Part shown: one piece after another, positions 7,197 through 15,439 of the stretch
Position numbering within the stretch: the stretch's first letter is position 1
Layout of the letters: every line of letters begins with the position of its first letter
Assembly: GCA_029979325.1 (NCBI GenBank)
Contig: JAPOHS010000012.1
Span: forward strand, 1-21,984
From: Pseudomonadota bacterium
GTDB lineage: Bacteria > Pseudomonadota > Gammaproteobacteria > UBA11654
Direction of reading: 5' to 3'
Length of the DNA stretch: 21,984 nucleotides
Notes under the pieces: model-generated
The model's database searches: none
Told to the model about the DNA's origin: nothing
Seen by the model: the letters and a program-made list of their open reading frames with translations, nothing else
Translations under genes and position numbers: made by a program

Positions 7197-8336
7197 ATGG
7201 AATCTTTCGATCATAAATTGGGTTTGGTTTTACCCGGAGGCGGGGCAAGAGGAGCATATCAAGTCGGTGTCTTAAAGGCGGTCTCAAACATTCAAGGAAA
7301 CATTGAAAAATCACCGTTTGATGTGATCAGCGGGACATCTGCTGGAGCAATCAATGCAAGTATGATTTGTAGCGAAATAGAGAATTTCCATGAATCTATT
7401 ATGAAACTAGAGAATATATGGGGAAACTTTTCTACCAATCAAATTTATAGGACTGAGAAGTTGTTTATGCTGAGACAAAGTTTTCAATGGTTATTAACTT
7501 TGGTCAGTGGCGGAGTGCTCATGAAAAACCCAAGATCACTCCTGGATAATCAGCCTTTGAGAGACTTACTGAAAGACGCGGTCGATTATGAATCCATCAA
7601 TCGCAATATCTATTCAGGTAGGCTTGATGCACTGATAATTACTGCAGCATCTTATGAGAAAAAACAATCGGTATCATTTTTCTCAACAAATACTAGCGTA
7701 GAGAATTGGCATAAAGTAGGAAGGTCCAGCAGAAAAACAGAAATCAATGTTGATCATTTAATGGCAAGTGTGGCGCTTCCCTTAATTTTTCCATCAGTCA
7801 GAATTGATGGAGAATACTATGGGGACGGAGCAATACGTCAGGAAACTCCGCTTTCACCAGCCATTCGCTTGGGTGCTACGAATCTTTTGATCATATCTAC
7901 CGAGTCATCGAAGGATAATGTCATGAATTCTTCTAAAAAAGATTACCCAAGTTTTTCTGAAATTGGAGGATACATTCTAGATGGCTTATTTTCTGGCAGC
8001 CTCTACTCTGATCTAGAACGCTTGGACCGTATCAATCAAGTCATCTCTCTGAATGACAACCAAAAGGTTCAAACCAATACAAAAGAAATGAAACATATAG
8101 ATTATTTGGTTATTTCCCCTTCGATTGATTTTAGTGAGATTGCCAAGAATTGTTACAAAGACATGCCCTTTAGTTTGAGAATGCTATTTAAAGGCATAGG
8201 GATTAAGAAAGATAAGAATTCTGATTTATTGAGTTTCTTATTATTTGAATCCAGTTTTTCTAAATCACTGATAGATTTGGGGTTTTCTGATGCAATGAAC
8301 AGAAAAGATGAGATTAAGGCTTTCCTCAAGATCTAA
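7197..8336 (+). CDS. patatin-like phospholipase
   Basis: The 379-aa protein is a patatin-fold serine hydrolase. The oxyanion-hole loop is GGGARGAY (about 14-21), the nucleophile elbow GTSAG carries Ser48, and the catalytic Asp210 lies in GDGAIRQ, together the Ser-Asp dyad of the family. It would hydrolyse acyl esters of phospholipids or related lipids. No signal peptide or clear membrane segment is seen, consistent with the cytoplasmic RssA/YchK-like group; the C-terminal 100 or so residues are variable and not recognised. I chose ATG 7197 because the in-frame GTG at 7179 overlaps the predicted -10 element; the extra six residues carry no conserved motif. The stop overlaps the convergent mgtE stop. 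Confidence 0.85.
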   Translation: MESFDHKLGLVLPGGGARGAYQVGVLKAVSNIQGNIEKSPFDVISGTSAGAINASMICSEIENFHESIMKLENIWGNFSTNQIYRTEKLFMLRQSFQWLLTLVSGGVLMKNPRSLLDNQPLRDLLKDAVDYESINRNIYSGRLDALIITAASYEKKQSVSFFSTNTSVENWHKVGRSSRKTEINVDHLMASVALPLIFPSVRIDGEYYGDGAIRQETPLSPAIRLGATNLLIISTESSKDNVMNSSKKDYPSFSEIGGYILDGLFSGSLYSDLERLDRINQVISLNDNQKVQTNTKEMKHIDYLVISPSIDFSEIAKNCYKDMPFSLRMLFKGIGIKKDKNSDLLSFLLFESSFSKSLIDLGFSDAMNRKDEIKAFLKI

Positions 8337-9676
8337 AGCAAGAGTAGGGTGGCAAGACCCAGAAAAGTTACAAAGCCGAGCACATCTGTCAATGTTGTCA
8401 TCATCACTCCACTGGCCAGAGCAGGATCGATTCCAATTCTTTTAAGCAGGAAAGGAATAGTGACTCCTGCAATTGCTGATGCAAATATATTCAGAAGCAT
8501 TGAGACACCGACAATGATTCCTATTTCCCATGTAGTTTGAAACAGCAAAACAGCAAAACAAGAAACAATAATTGCCCAAAATGTTCCATTCACCAATGAA
8601 ACCATCATTTCTTTTGTAAGCAATCGCATTGCATTTGAGCTCTGAATCTTGCCCATTGCAATCCCTCTTATTACCAATATCAGAGTTTGATTTCCTGCCA
8701 CCCCACCCATGCTGGCAACGATTGGCATGAGCACAGCAAGAATAACAATCTGATCAATTGTCGATTGAAATAGGCTTACTGCAGATGCGACCACAAATGC
8801 AGTAAATAAGTTTGCCCCAAGCCATACCGCTCTCCTTCTTGAGCTTACAAAAATAGGAGCAAAGATATCATCTTCATCATCAAGACCTGCCATATTAAAA
8901 ATTTCACTGTTGGCTTGGTCCTGAATTGCATCGACCACGTCATCTACCGTGATCTCACCTAATAGTTTATTTTCATCATCCACAACAGGAAGTGAGATCA
9001 AATCGAGGTTTTGAAATTTTGATATGACTTCATCTGCTGACGAAGATGCACCAATCGGGTTGACCTCACTGTCCATGATTTGCTCAATTGATATTTCTGT
9101 GTCTTCATTAAAGAGATCTACCAACTTCACAGAGCCGATGTATTCATTATTCCGATTAATGACATAAATATAGTTTGTATTTTCTGGCAGTTTATTCAGT
9201 GACCTTAAATATCTTATGAGACCCTTGATATTCAGACCTCTTCTGATCGATAAAATATTTGGATTGGTTAACCCGCCAGCTGTATCCTCATCAAATGACA
9301 TAACTGATTCAAGCCTGGCTTGATCCTGTCTGTCTAGTGCACGTATGACCTCGTCTGTAATCTGATCAGGTAAATCATTTAGAATATCTGCTAAGTCATC
9401 TAGCTCAAGGTCTTGTGTTGCTGCAATGATTTGGTTTGTATCCATTTGATCAATTAGATTTTGGCGTACATCGTCAACAAGTTCTTTGAGTACTTCACCT
9501 TCATCTTCTTGATCAACCATACGCCATAGGATTTCTCTATTTCTCGGCTCCATTGCCTCAAGCAGTCTTGCAATCTCATATGGGCTGAGTGATGAGAGTT
9601 TGCTTCGGATTCCGATTGATCTCTCTTTTTCAAGGTCATGAAGAAGTTGAGTTAGATTTTTTTCAGTGTTTGACAT
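8333..9676 (-). CDS. mgtE: magnesium transporter MgtE
   Basis: The 447-aa protein has the full MgtE order. An acidic helical N-domain (about 1-120, rich in LLE, ILND and DLPD repeats) comes first, then a CBS pair (about 130-250, ending in LPVVDDENKLLGEITVDDV). A plug region with AGLDDEDDIFAP follows, then five membrane segments (about 280-447) containing MPIVASMGGVAGNQT and the final ALASGVMMTTLTDVLGF with the conserved pore Asp. MgtE is a Mg2+-gated Mg2+ channel of the inner membrane; the cytosolic N and CBS domains close it at high Mg2+. The ATG at 9676, preceded by AGAG, is preferred over an in-frame TTG at 9697. It follows lptB by 49 bp on the same strand. Confidence 0.92.
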   Translation of the reverse strand: MSNTEKNLTQLLHDLEKERSIGIRSKLSSLSPYEIARLLEAMEPRNREILWRMVDQEDEGEVLKELVDDVRQNLIDQMDTNQIIAATQDLELDDLADILNDLPDQITDEVIRALDRQDQARLESVMSFDEDTAGGLTNPNILSIRRGLNIKGLIRYLRSLNKLPENTNYIYVINRNNEYIGSVKLVDLFNEDTEISIEQIMDSEVNPIGASSSADEVISKFQNLDLISLPVVDDENKLLGEITVDDVVDAIQDQANSEIFNMAGLDDEDDIFAPIFVSSRRRAVWLGANLFTAFVVASAVSLFQSTIDQIVILAVLMPIVASMGGVAGNQTLILVIRGIAMGKIQSSNAMRLLTKEMMVSLVNGTFWAIIVSCFAVLLFQTTWEIGIIVGVSMLLNIFASAIAGVTIPFLLKRIGIDPALASGVMMTTLTDVLGFVTFLGLATLLLL

Positions 9677-9725
9677 TTTATTCTCTGATTTAATCAATCT
9701 GCCAAAAAGAAAGAAAAAAATCTAT

Positions 9726-10451
9726 CTACATCCTAAAGCTTTCTCCTAGGTATACCTTCTTCACTTGTTTATTCTCTAATATTTGATCGGGTGTTCCATA
9801 GGCAATGGATGTTCCTTCATTGACAATATAACCTCGATCACAAATGCCCAATGTTTCTCTGACATTATGATCAGTGATGAGTATCCCAATGCCTTCGGAT
9901 GCCAGTGATTTGATAATGCCTTGAATATCTAGGACTGAAATGGGGTCAACACCTGCGAATGGTTCATCTAGGAGTATAAATTTGGGTTCAATTGAAAGCG
10001 TTCTTGCAATTTCTACTCTTCTTCTTTCGCCTCCCGAAAGGCTCATTCCAATTGTATTTCTGACTTCATTCAGATTGAGTTGATCAAGAAGTTTCTCAAG
10101 GATTTCAGATCTTTTAGGTTGCGTTAGATCGTTTCTCAACTCAAGGACAGCAAGGATATTTTCCTGGACCGTGAGTTTTCTGAATACCGAGGCTTCTTGA
10201 GGCAGATAGCCTATGCCGATCTTCGCTCTTTTATGCATTGGATAGCTTGTGATATCTGTGTCATCCATTGTGATTTTACCTCGAGTACATGAAACCAAGC
10301 CAACAGTCATATAGAAAGCTGTGGTCTTTCCTGCTCCATTGGGTCCAAGCAATCCAATGATCTCACCACTCTTAACGTTAAAGCTTAAGTTATTTACCAC
10401 TTTTCTTGAGCGATATTTCTTTTCCAGTGATTCTGCTATTAAAATACTCAT
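9726..10451 (-). CDS. lptB: LPS export ABC transporter ATP-binding protein LptB
   Basis: The 241-aa ABC ATPase has Walker [10 protein letters not shown] (36-44), Q-loop LPQEASVF (83-90), signature [13 protein letters not shown] (138-150), Walker B FILLDEP (158-164) with the LptB-like continuation FAGVDPISV, and the H-loop His195 in [10 protein letters not shown]. The FAGVDP and DHNVRETL forms separate LptB from other ABC ATPases such as LivF. Two LptB subunits power LptFG extraction of lipopolysaccharide from the inner membrane. It starts 6 bp after the lptC stop and is translated with it; lptF and lptG are elsewhere, as is normal. Confidence 0.95.
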   Translation of the reverse strand: MSILIAESLEKKYRSRKVVNNLSFNVKSGEIIGLLGPNGAGKTTAFYMTVGLVSCTRGKITMDDTDITSYPMHKRAKIGIGYLPQEASVFRKLTVQENILAVLELRNDLTQPKRSEILEKLLDQLNLNEVRNTIGMSLSGGERRRVEIARTLSIEPKFILLDEPFAGVDPISVLDIQGIIKSLASEGIGILITDHNVRETLGICDRGYIVNEGTSIAYGTPDQILENKQVKKVYLGESFRM

Positions 10452-10457
10452 GATTGT

Positions 10458-11006
10458 CTATTGCATCGAATTTGAAGCATTGCTTGTTCTAAATTTAATT
10501 TGATCTTCTTCAAGCATTGCATTAAATCCATAAGCCTCAATCGTATTATTATTTATTGTAATTTTTACTTTTTTATTTGTTGCAATCGTCATTTTGTTCG
10601 GATTGATTTCCATATATTCTGTTTCAATAATTGATGGCCTTAAGGTTGACTTGTTTTCAATCACGACATTGCCCCTTAATACAAGAAGGCTTCCGTCGTC
10701 ATACATTTCGCCTCTATCAGAAGAGATTCTCCAGTCATTTAGGTCATCTGCATAATATTTGAGTTCCACTTGTTCAAGTGTTATCTGATCATCTCCACTT
10801 TCAGTCCTGGCTTTCTTGGAGAAAACTTTATAACTCAGACTACCCATTTGATCTGAGCCGAAAAATTCAGCATTTTTTATGCTATAAATTTTTTCGCTTG
10901 ATTCAAGGGATGTCTCTATTTCAAGCTCATTGGTAGACAGAAAAGCCAGATAGCTTCCAGTCGCTAAAAAAAGCAGAATGATTAATTTAAAGAAAAACCC
11001 AAACAC
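10458..11006 (-). CDS. lptC: LPS export system protein LptC
   Basis: The 182-aa protein has an N-terminal membrane anchor (about 3-22, FGFFFKLIILLFLATGSYLA) and a periplasmic beta-jellyroll with the LptC-type sequence 'GSLSYKVFSKKA ... W-x-I-x-S-D-x-G-x-x-x-x-D ... L-x-L-x-G-N-V'. E. coli LptC has the matching 'GALSYRL... WSVKADKAKL...LYLYGHV' layout and 191 residues, so this is a single LptC, not an LptC-LptA fusion. It passes LPS from LptB2FG to the LptA bridge. The start is GTG at 11006, since no in-frame ATG precedes the anchor. It lies 10 bp after kdsD. Unusually, the next gene is lptB rather than lptA. Confidence 0.85.
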   Translation of the reverse strand: MFGFFFKLIILLFLATGSYLAFLSTNELEIETSLESSEKIYSIKNAEFFGSDQMGSLSYKVFSKKARTESGDDQITLEQVELKYYADDLNDWRISSDRGEMYDDGSLLVLRGNVVIENKSTLRPSIIETEYMEINPNKMTIATNKKVKITINNNTIEAYGFNAMLEEDQIKFRTSNASNSMQ

Positions 11007-11016
11007 GTAGTTCTTT

Positions 11017-11985
11017 TCACATCAGTCCAGCCCTGAATAGATCATGAATATTCAGAGCTCCTATGACTTTATTTTGTTCGGTTACAATGATTGATGTGAT
11101 CTTTTTTTGTTGAATGAGGCTCACCGCATTATAAGCAAGAGTATCTGCAGAAAGGACAAATGGGTTTGCTGTCATGACATCAGACATTTTAGTTGCTTTG
11201 ATATCTATGCTTGATTCAAGTGTCCTTCTGAGATCTCCATCAGTAAAAATTCCAGCAAGTTGATTGTCTTTATCAACCACAGCTGTCATGCCCAATGCTT
11301 TTTGTGACATTTCAATGAGTCCGGTTGATAGTGAATCATCTGAGTAAACTACAGGAATTTCTTCACCCGTATGCATGATATCACCGATACTGAGCAGAAG
11401 TTGTTTTCCGAGTGAGCCCCCAGGATGTGATTTGGCAAAATCTTCCTTTGTGAATCCTTTGCGCTCAAGAAGAGCGACCGCAAAAGCATCTCCTACTGCC
11501 AATGCGGTGGTGGTGCTGGCTGTGGGAGCTAGGTTCATTGGGCAGGCTTCTTCATCAACGGGAACATGGATATGGATGTCTGATTCTAGGGATAATTTAG
11601 AATCAATATTTCCCGTAAAGGCAACAATCTTGATTTCTTTTTTCTTGAGATACGGAAGCAAAGATATGATTTCTTCAGTTTCTCCAGAATAAGAGAATAT
11701 TAATACGATGTCTTTTTCATCTATCATCCCAAGATCACCATGGATTGCTTCACTAGGGTGAATAAAGTAGGAAGGAGTCCCAGTACTTGAAAGTGTTGCA
11801 GCAATCTTATCTGCAATATGACCTGACTTTCCAAGGCCCATTACAATTAATTTTCCTGAACATTCAAGGCATAACTCGCATGCATCGACAAATGCTTGAT
11901 CGATCTGATCAATTTGTTTTGTAAGCGCTTTGGATTCAATTTCCAAAACCTTTTTTGCAACTGAGATGTAATCAAAATCTGTCAT
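11017..11985 (-). CDS. kdsD: arabinose-5-phosphate isomerase KdsD
   Basis: The 322-aa protein (E. coli KdsD has 328) consists of a SIS sugar-isomerase domain (about 30-170) and two CBS domains (about 205-322). Marker segments are MGLGKSGHIADKIAATLSSTGTPSYF (49-74), HPSEAIHGDLGM (76-87), FSYSGETEEI (97-106) and HPGGSLGKQLL (187-197), the last carrying the active-site His of this family. It converts ribulose 5-phosphate to arabinose 5-phosphate, the first step of Kdo synthesis for LPS. It is the first gene of the minus-strand kdsD-lptC-lptB(-mgtE) operon and is divergent from ibaG. kdsC, usually next, is absent here. Confidence 0.93.
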   Translation of the reverse strand: MTDFDYISVAKKVLEIESKALTKQIDQIDQAFVDACELCLECSGKLIVMGLGKSGHIADKIAATLSSTGTPSYFIHPSEAIHGDLGMIDEKDIVLIFSYSGETEEIISLLPYLKKKEIKIVAFTGNIDSKLSLESDIHIHVPVDEEACPMNLAPTASTTTALAVGDAFAVALLERKGFTKEDFAKSHPGGSLGKQLLLSIGDIMHTGEEIPVVYSDDSLSTGLIEMSQKALGMTAVVDKDNQLAGIFTDGDLRRTLESSIDIKATKMSDVMTANPFVLSADTLAYNAVSLIQQKKITSIIVTEQNKVIGALNIHDLFRAGLM

Positions 11986-12057
11986 GAAGGTTCAAACAAA
12001 AAGTATAATGGCTCTATCTATATATATTCTCAACGAATTAAGAATATAATAAATAGG
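11986..12057. promoter_or_regulatory. divergent kdsD/ibaG intergenic region
   Basis: This 72-bp AT-rich spacer must hold promoters for both the kdsD operon (-) and ibaG-murA (+). A TATAAT at 12045-12050 lies only 7 bp before the ibaG ATG, which would imply a near-leaderless message, and another TATAAT is at 12004-12009. Neither has a convincing -35 at 16-18 bp, so the exact promoters are not settled. Confidence 0.3.
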
Positions 12058-12285
12058 ATGAATCCTGAACAAATAACTCAATTAATACAGTCTTCAATCC
12101 CAGATGCTGATGTATCTGTCTCAAGTGATGATAATGTTCATTTTACTGCGACTGTGATCTCACCTTCCTTTGAGAATCTTTCGTTAATTGAAAGGCATAA
12201 GATGATTTATGCTTCACTCGGAGACAATATGAAGCAGGCAATCCATGCACTCAGTATCGATGCAAGGACACCAGGCGCTGGCTAG
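12058..12285 (+). CDS. ibaG: BolA family protein IbaG
   Basis: The 75-aa protein is a BolA/IbaG-type class II KH-like fold. It shows the start helix NPEQITQLIQSSIPDADV, a central beta strand VHFTATVISPSFENLSLIERHKMIY, and the closing IHALSIDARTP, which matches IbaG's 'IHAVSIKAYTP'. Proteins of this family pair with monothiol glutaredoxins and influence iron-sulfur and acid-stress homeostasis. It stops right after the conserved 'TP' and lacks the roughly ten-residue tail seen in E. coli IbaG (84 aa). Its place directly before murA is the conserved gammaproteobacterial order; the mla genes that often precede it are absent. Confidence 0.88.
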   Translation: MNPEQITQLIQSSIPDADVSVSSDDNVHFTATVISPSFENLSLIERHKMIYASLGDNMKQAIHALSIDARTPGAG

Positions 12286-12294
12286 AAAAGACCA

Positions 12295-13548
12295 TTGAAA
12301 AAGTTAGTAATTAATGGCGGATACCCCCTTAATGGTAGCGTAAAAATATCAGGGGCTAAGAATGCAGCATTGCCTATGATGACCGCATCTATTTTATCAG
12401 ATTGCGATATTGTCCTTAATGGCATTCCTGATCTGGCTGATGTCAGAACAATGACTATCCTATTAGAATCTATGGGTATCGAGACAAATAAAAACCACAA
12501 AGATTCTCTTACATTCAATGCCTCTGGAGTTGATTCAAAGTTTGCATCATACGAGCTGGTCAAAACAATGAGGGCATCAATCATGGTCCTTGGACCATTG
12601 CTCGCAAAATACGGAGAAGCAAAAGTCTCATTGCCTGGAGGCTGCGCTATTGGAGCTCGACCGGTTGATCTGCATATAAAGGGATTAGAAAAATTAGGAG
12701 CAAAGATAGAAATCAAAGACGGATATATATTGGCCTCGACAGATCAATTGATAGGTTCATCATATTGTTTCCCAAAAAAGAGCGTCACCGGAACTGCGAA
12801 TATTTTGATGGCTGCAACCTTAGCAGAGGGAGAAACAAAGATCGTCAATGCTGCTTGTGAACCAGAAATCGTTCAACTTGGGGAGCTTCTGAATGCCATG
12901 GGTGCAAGAATTGAAGGCCTCGGAGAAAATTGCATAACCATACAAGGAGTAGAAAACCTTGTGGGCGCTGAAATTGAAATTATTCCAGATCGAATCGAGG
13001 CGATCACAATGATTATTGCCGGAATCATAACTCAAGGTGAACTCGAGATTGAAAATATCAATCCTTTACATATAGAGCAACCTGTTGAGTTGATCAGGCA
13101 ATGTGGTGCAAAGCTTGAGATATCTGATCAGAGTTTATTTGTGAAAGGCTCAGACGAGATTCTTCCCATTAGTTTTGAGACCGAGCCATATCCAGGAATA
13201 CCAACAGATATTCAGGCGCAACTGATGGTATTAAATACTATTGCAAAGGGTGACTCTAAGATCACTGAGACGATTTTTGAGAATAGATTTATGCATGTAT
13301 TGGAACTCAAAAGAATGGGCGCAAATATTGGAATTGATGGAAATACTGCAGAAATAAGAGGCGTTTCAAGTTTAAATTCAGCGCCTGTGATGGCAACAGA
13401 TTTAAGAGCTTCTGCAGCTTTGATTCTTGCCGGTCTTATTGCAGAAGGAGAAACTGTCATTGATCGCATTTATCATCTCGATCGAGGATATGAGAGCGTT
13501 GAAGAGAAGCTATCAAATGTCGGTGCAAAAGTTAGAAGAATTGACTAA
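12295..13548 (+). CDS. murA: UDP-N-acetylglucosamine 1-carboxyvinyltransferase MurA
   Basis: The 417-aa protein (E. coli MurA has 419) catalyses enolpyruvyl transfer from PEP to UDP-GlcNAc, the first committed step of peptidoglycan synthesis. It contains SGAKNAALP (19-27) with the substrate-binding Lys22, the flexible loop PGGCAIGARPVDLHI with the PEP-adduct Cys117 (the fosfomycin target in the family), and the closing LDRGYESVEEKL. The start is TTG at 12295; no ATG lies upstream in frame, and the next ATG would delete the conserved KNAA strand. A rare start on an essential gene may lower translation. It follows ibaG by 9 bp. Confidence 0.96.
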   Translation: MKKLVINGGYPLNGSVKISGAKNAALPMMTASILSDCDIVLNGIPDLADVRTMTILLESMGIETNKNHKDSLTFNASGVDSKFASYELVKTMRASIMVLGPLLAKYGEAKVSLPGGCAIGARPVDLHIKGLEKLGAKIEIKDGYILASTDQLIGSSYCFPKKSVTGTANILMAATLAEGETKIVNAACEPEIVQLGELLNAMGARIEGLGENCITIQGVENLVGAEIEIIPDRIEAITMIIAGIITQGELEIENINPLHIEQPVELIRQCGAKLEISDQSLFVKGSDEILPISFETEPYPGIPTDIQAQLMVLNTIAKGDSKITETIFENRFMHVLELKRMGANIGIDGNTAEIRGVSSLNSAPVMATDLRASAALILAGLIAEGETVIDRIYHLDRGYESVEEKLSNVGAKVRRID

Positions 13549-13567
13549 TGATTTTTGATTATTCGTG

Positions 13568-13573
13568 TATAAT
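13568..13573 (+). promoter_or_regulatory. possible -10 element upstream of petA
   Basis: A perfect TATAAT lies 32 bp before the petA ATG in the 57-bp spacer after murA. The nearest -35-like TTGACT (13541-13546) is 21 bp away, too far for an ideal promoter, so this is tentative. An AGGTGA at 13590-13595 may be the petA Shine-Dalgarno, although it is somewhat distant from the ATG. Confidence 0.3.
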
Positions 13574-13605
13574 CGCACTTGTTTTTTTAGGTGAACTGAT
13601 TCCTC

Positions 13606-14181
13606 ATGGAAAAAAATATTAATAGAAGAAAGTTCTTATCAATCGCAACAAGTGTGACCAGCGCAATTGGTGGAATATTTGCCGTTGGTGCATTTGTTTC
13701 ATCTTTTCAACCCAGCAAGAAAGCAAAGGCTCTTGGTGCATCTATCAAAGTTAATTTATCAAAGCTAGAGCCTGGCTCGATCATAAAAGTAATCTATAGG
13801 GGTAAACCGATCTGGGTTTTACGAAGAACTGAGCGAATGATCGACGAGTTGGGCAATGAGAATTTAAATTTGAGAGATCCGGAATCAGACTTATCAGTTC
13901 AACCAGACTTCGCCAAAAATAAATTCCGATCCAAGAATCCAGAATTTTTCATTGTCGAAGGCGTATGCACCCATCTTGGATGTGCCCCAATTGAGAAGTT
14001 TGCTATTGCACCTGCGGATATGGGCCCAGATTGGAAGGGCGGTTTTTATTGTCCGTGCCACGGATCGAAGTTTGACTTATCAGGAAGAGTTTATGCTGGC
14101 GTCCCAGCTCCATCAAATCTGAGGGTTCCAGCTCATCAATTTATTGACGAAACCACTTTACTGGTGGGCGAGAATAGTTAA
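13606..14181 (+). CDS. petA: ubiquinol-cytochrome c reductase Rieske iron-sulfur subunit PetA
   Basis: The 191-aa protein has a Tat-like N-terminus (NRRKFL at 6-11) leading into a single membrane anchor (about 12-34) and a soluble Rieske domain. The [2Fe-2S] ligands are Cys121 and His123 in CTHLGC, and Cys149 and His152 in CPCHGS. Cys126 and Cys151 form the usual disulfide. It takes electrons from ubiquinol at the Qo site and passes them to cytochrome c1. It is the first gene of a petABC operon, 4 bp before petB. rplM-rpsI, which often precede petA in related bacteria, are not here; murA is upstream instead. Confidence 0.96.
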   Translation: MEKNINRRKFLSIATSVTSAIGGIFAVGAFVSSFQPSKKAKALGASIKVNLSKLEPGSIIKVIYRGKPIWVLRRTERMIDELGNENLNLRDPESDLSVQPDFAKNKFRSKNPEFFIVEGVCTHLGCAPIEKFAIAPADMGPDWKGGFYCPCHGSKFDLSGRVYAGVPAPSNLRVPAHQFIDETTLLVGENS

Positions 14182-14185
14182 GCAA

Positions 14186-15439
14186 ATGGCAAAGGATACA
14201 GAAAGCATATTTACAAATCCGCTTCTAAGGTGGATAGACGATCGATTTCCCTTGTCTTCTTTAATCAAGGATCATGCCACAGAGTATTATGCCTCTAAGA
14301 ACTTCAATATCTGGTATCTATTCGGTGTTCTATCCATGGTTGTTTTGGTCATCATGTTATTGACGGGTTTCTTTCTAACCATGAACTATAAACCATCGGC
14401 CGAAGATGCATTTAATTCGGTGGAATACATCATGCGATCTGTAGAGAATGGTTGGCTCATTCGATACATGCACTCAACCGGTGCTTCATTCTTCTTTATC
14501 GTCATCTACTTACACATGTTCAGAGCGATGCTATATGGCTCATACAAAAAACCTCGTGAACTGATATGGGTCCTCGGAATGTTGCTTTATTTCTGTCTGA
14601 TGGCGGAAGCATTTTTTGGTTATCTATTACCTTGGGGACAAATGTCTTATTGGGGCGCTCAAGTTATTGTCAATTTGTTTGCAACTATTCCATTTATTGG
14701 TGAGTCACTCACAGAATGGATAAGAGGTGACTATTTTATTTCTGATATTACATTGAATCGTTTTTTTGCTTTTCATGTTATCTTTTTGCCACTTGCGATT
14801 ATTGGTTTAGTCGCTGCTCATATTCTGGCACTGCATCATGTTGGATCAAATAATCCAGATGGTATTGAAATTAAGAAAAACCTCGATGAAACAGGAAAGC
14901 CTGTTGATGGAGTGGCTTTTCATCCATTTCACACCAGTAAAGATTTGGTTGGTATTACGGTCTTCCTAATCATTTACTTTGCTGCCGTATTTTTTGCACC
15001 AGAGATGGGTGGGTACTTTCTCGAAGTAGATAACTTTGAACCTGCTGACCCTCTTAAAACACCAGAACATATAGTGCCTTCATGGTATTTCACACCGTAT
15101 TATGCAATCTTGAGGGCTGTTCCAAATGCAGCATTGGGTGCACTGTTCTTGGTCCTGGCAGTGCTCCTGTTCGTGTTTTTGCCATGGCTAGATAAATGTG
15201 AAGTTAAATCCATTCGATATAGGGGCTGGCAGTATAAGTTTGCACTCACTCTTTTTGCCATATCATTCCTTGCACTGGGTTATCTTGGTCTTCAGCCAGC
15301 CACAGGAATATATGTGGTGTTGGCCAGATTCTTTACCATAACTTATTTTGCATTTTTCTTGCTTATGCCTTTTTACACTAAGCTTGAAAAAACAAAAACT
15401 GTTCCTGAAAGAGTGGTTTACAAGAAGAAAGAATCATGA
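14186..15439 (+). CDS. petB: ubiquinol-cytochrome c reductase cytochrome b subunit PetB
   Basis: The 417-aa integral membrane protein has the eight-helix cytochrome b layout. Heme ligands are His96 and His110 in the second helix (RYMHSTGASFFFIVIYLH) and His197 and His212 in the fourth (FHVIFLPLAIIGLVAAH). The Qo elements GYLLPWGQMSYWGA and PSWYFTPYYAILRA follow; the second replaces the classical PEWY with PSWY at residues 298-301 (15077-15088). It carries quinol oxidation and reduction in the bc1 complex of the inner membrane. ATG 14186 (MAKDTESIF), 4 bp after the petA stop, is preferred over the in-frame ATG 14144, which lies inside petA. The 3' end overlaps petC by 4 bp. Confidence 0.95.
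   Translation: MAKDTESIFTNPLLRWIDDRFPLSSLIKDHATEYYASKNFNIWYLFGVLSMVVLVIMLLTGFFLTMNYKPSAEDAFNSVEYIMRSVENGWLIRYMHSTGASFFFIVIYLHMFRAMLYGSYKKPRELIWVLGMLLYFCLMAEAFFGYLLPWGQMSYWGAQVIVNLFATIPFIGESLTEWIRGDYFISDITLNRFFAFHVIFLPLAIIGLVAAHILALHHVGSNNPDGIEIKKNLDETGKPVDGVAFHPFHTSKDLVGITVFLIIYFAAVFFAPEMGGYFLEVDNFEPADPLKTPEHIVPSWYFTPYYAILRAVPNAALGALFLVLAVLLFVFLPWLDKCEVKSIRYRGWQYKFALTLFAISFLALGYLGLQPATGIYVVLARFFTITYFAFFLLMPFYTKLEKTKTVPERVVYKKKES

Noticed and set aside
10458..11006. LptC gene read as LptA or an LptC-LptA fusion
   Set aside because: The N-terminal membrane anchor, the W-x-I-x-S-D pattern and the 182-aa length fit LptC alone.
14144..14185. Earlier in-frame ATG for petB inside petA
   Set aside because: It would add 14 residues unlike cytochrome b N-termini. 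The ATG at 14186, just after the petA stop, gives the usual start.
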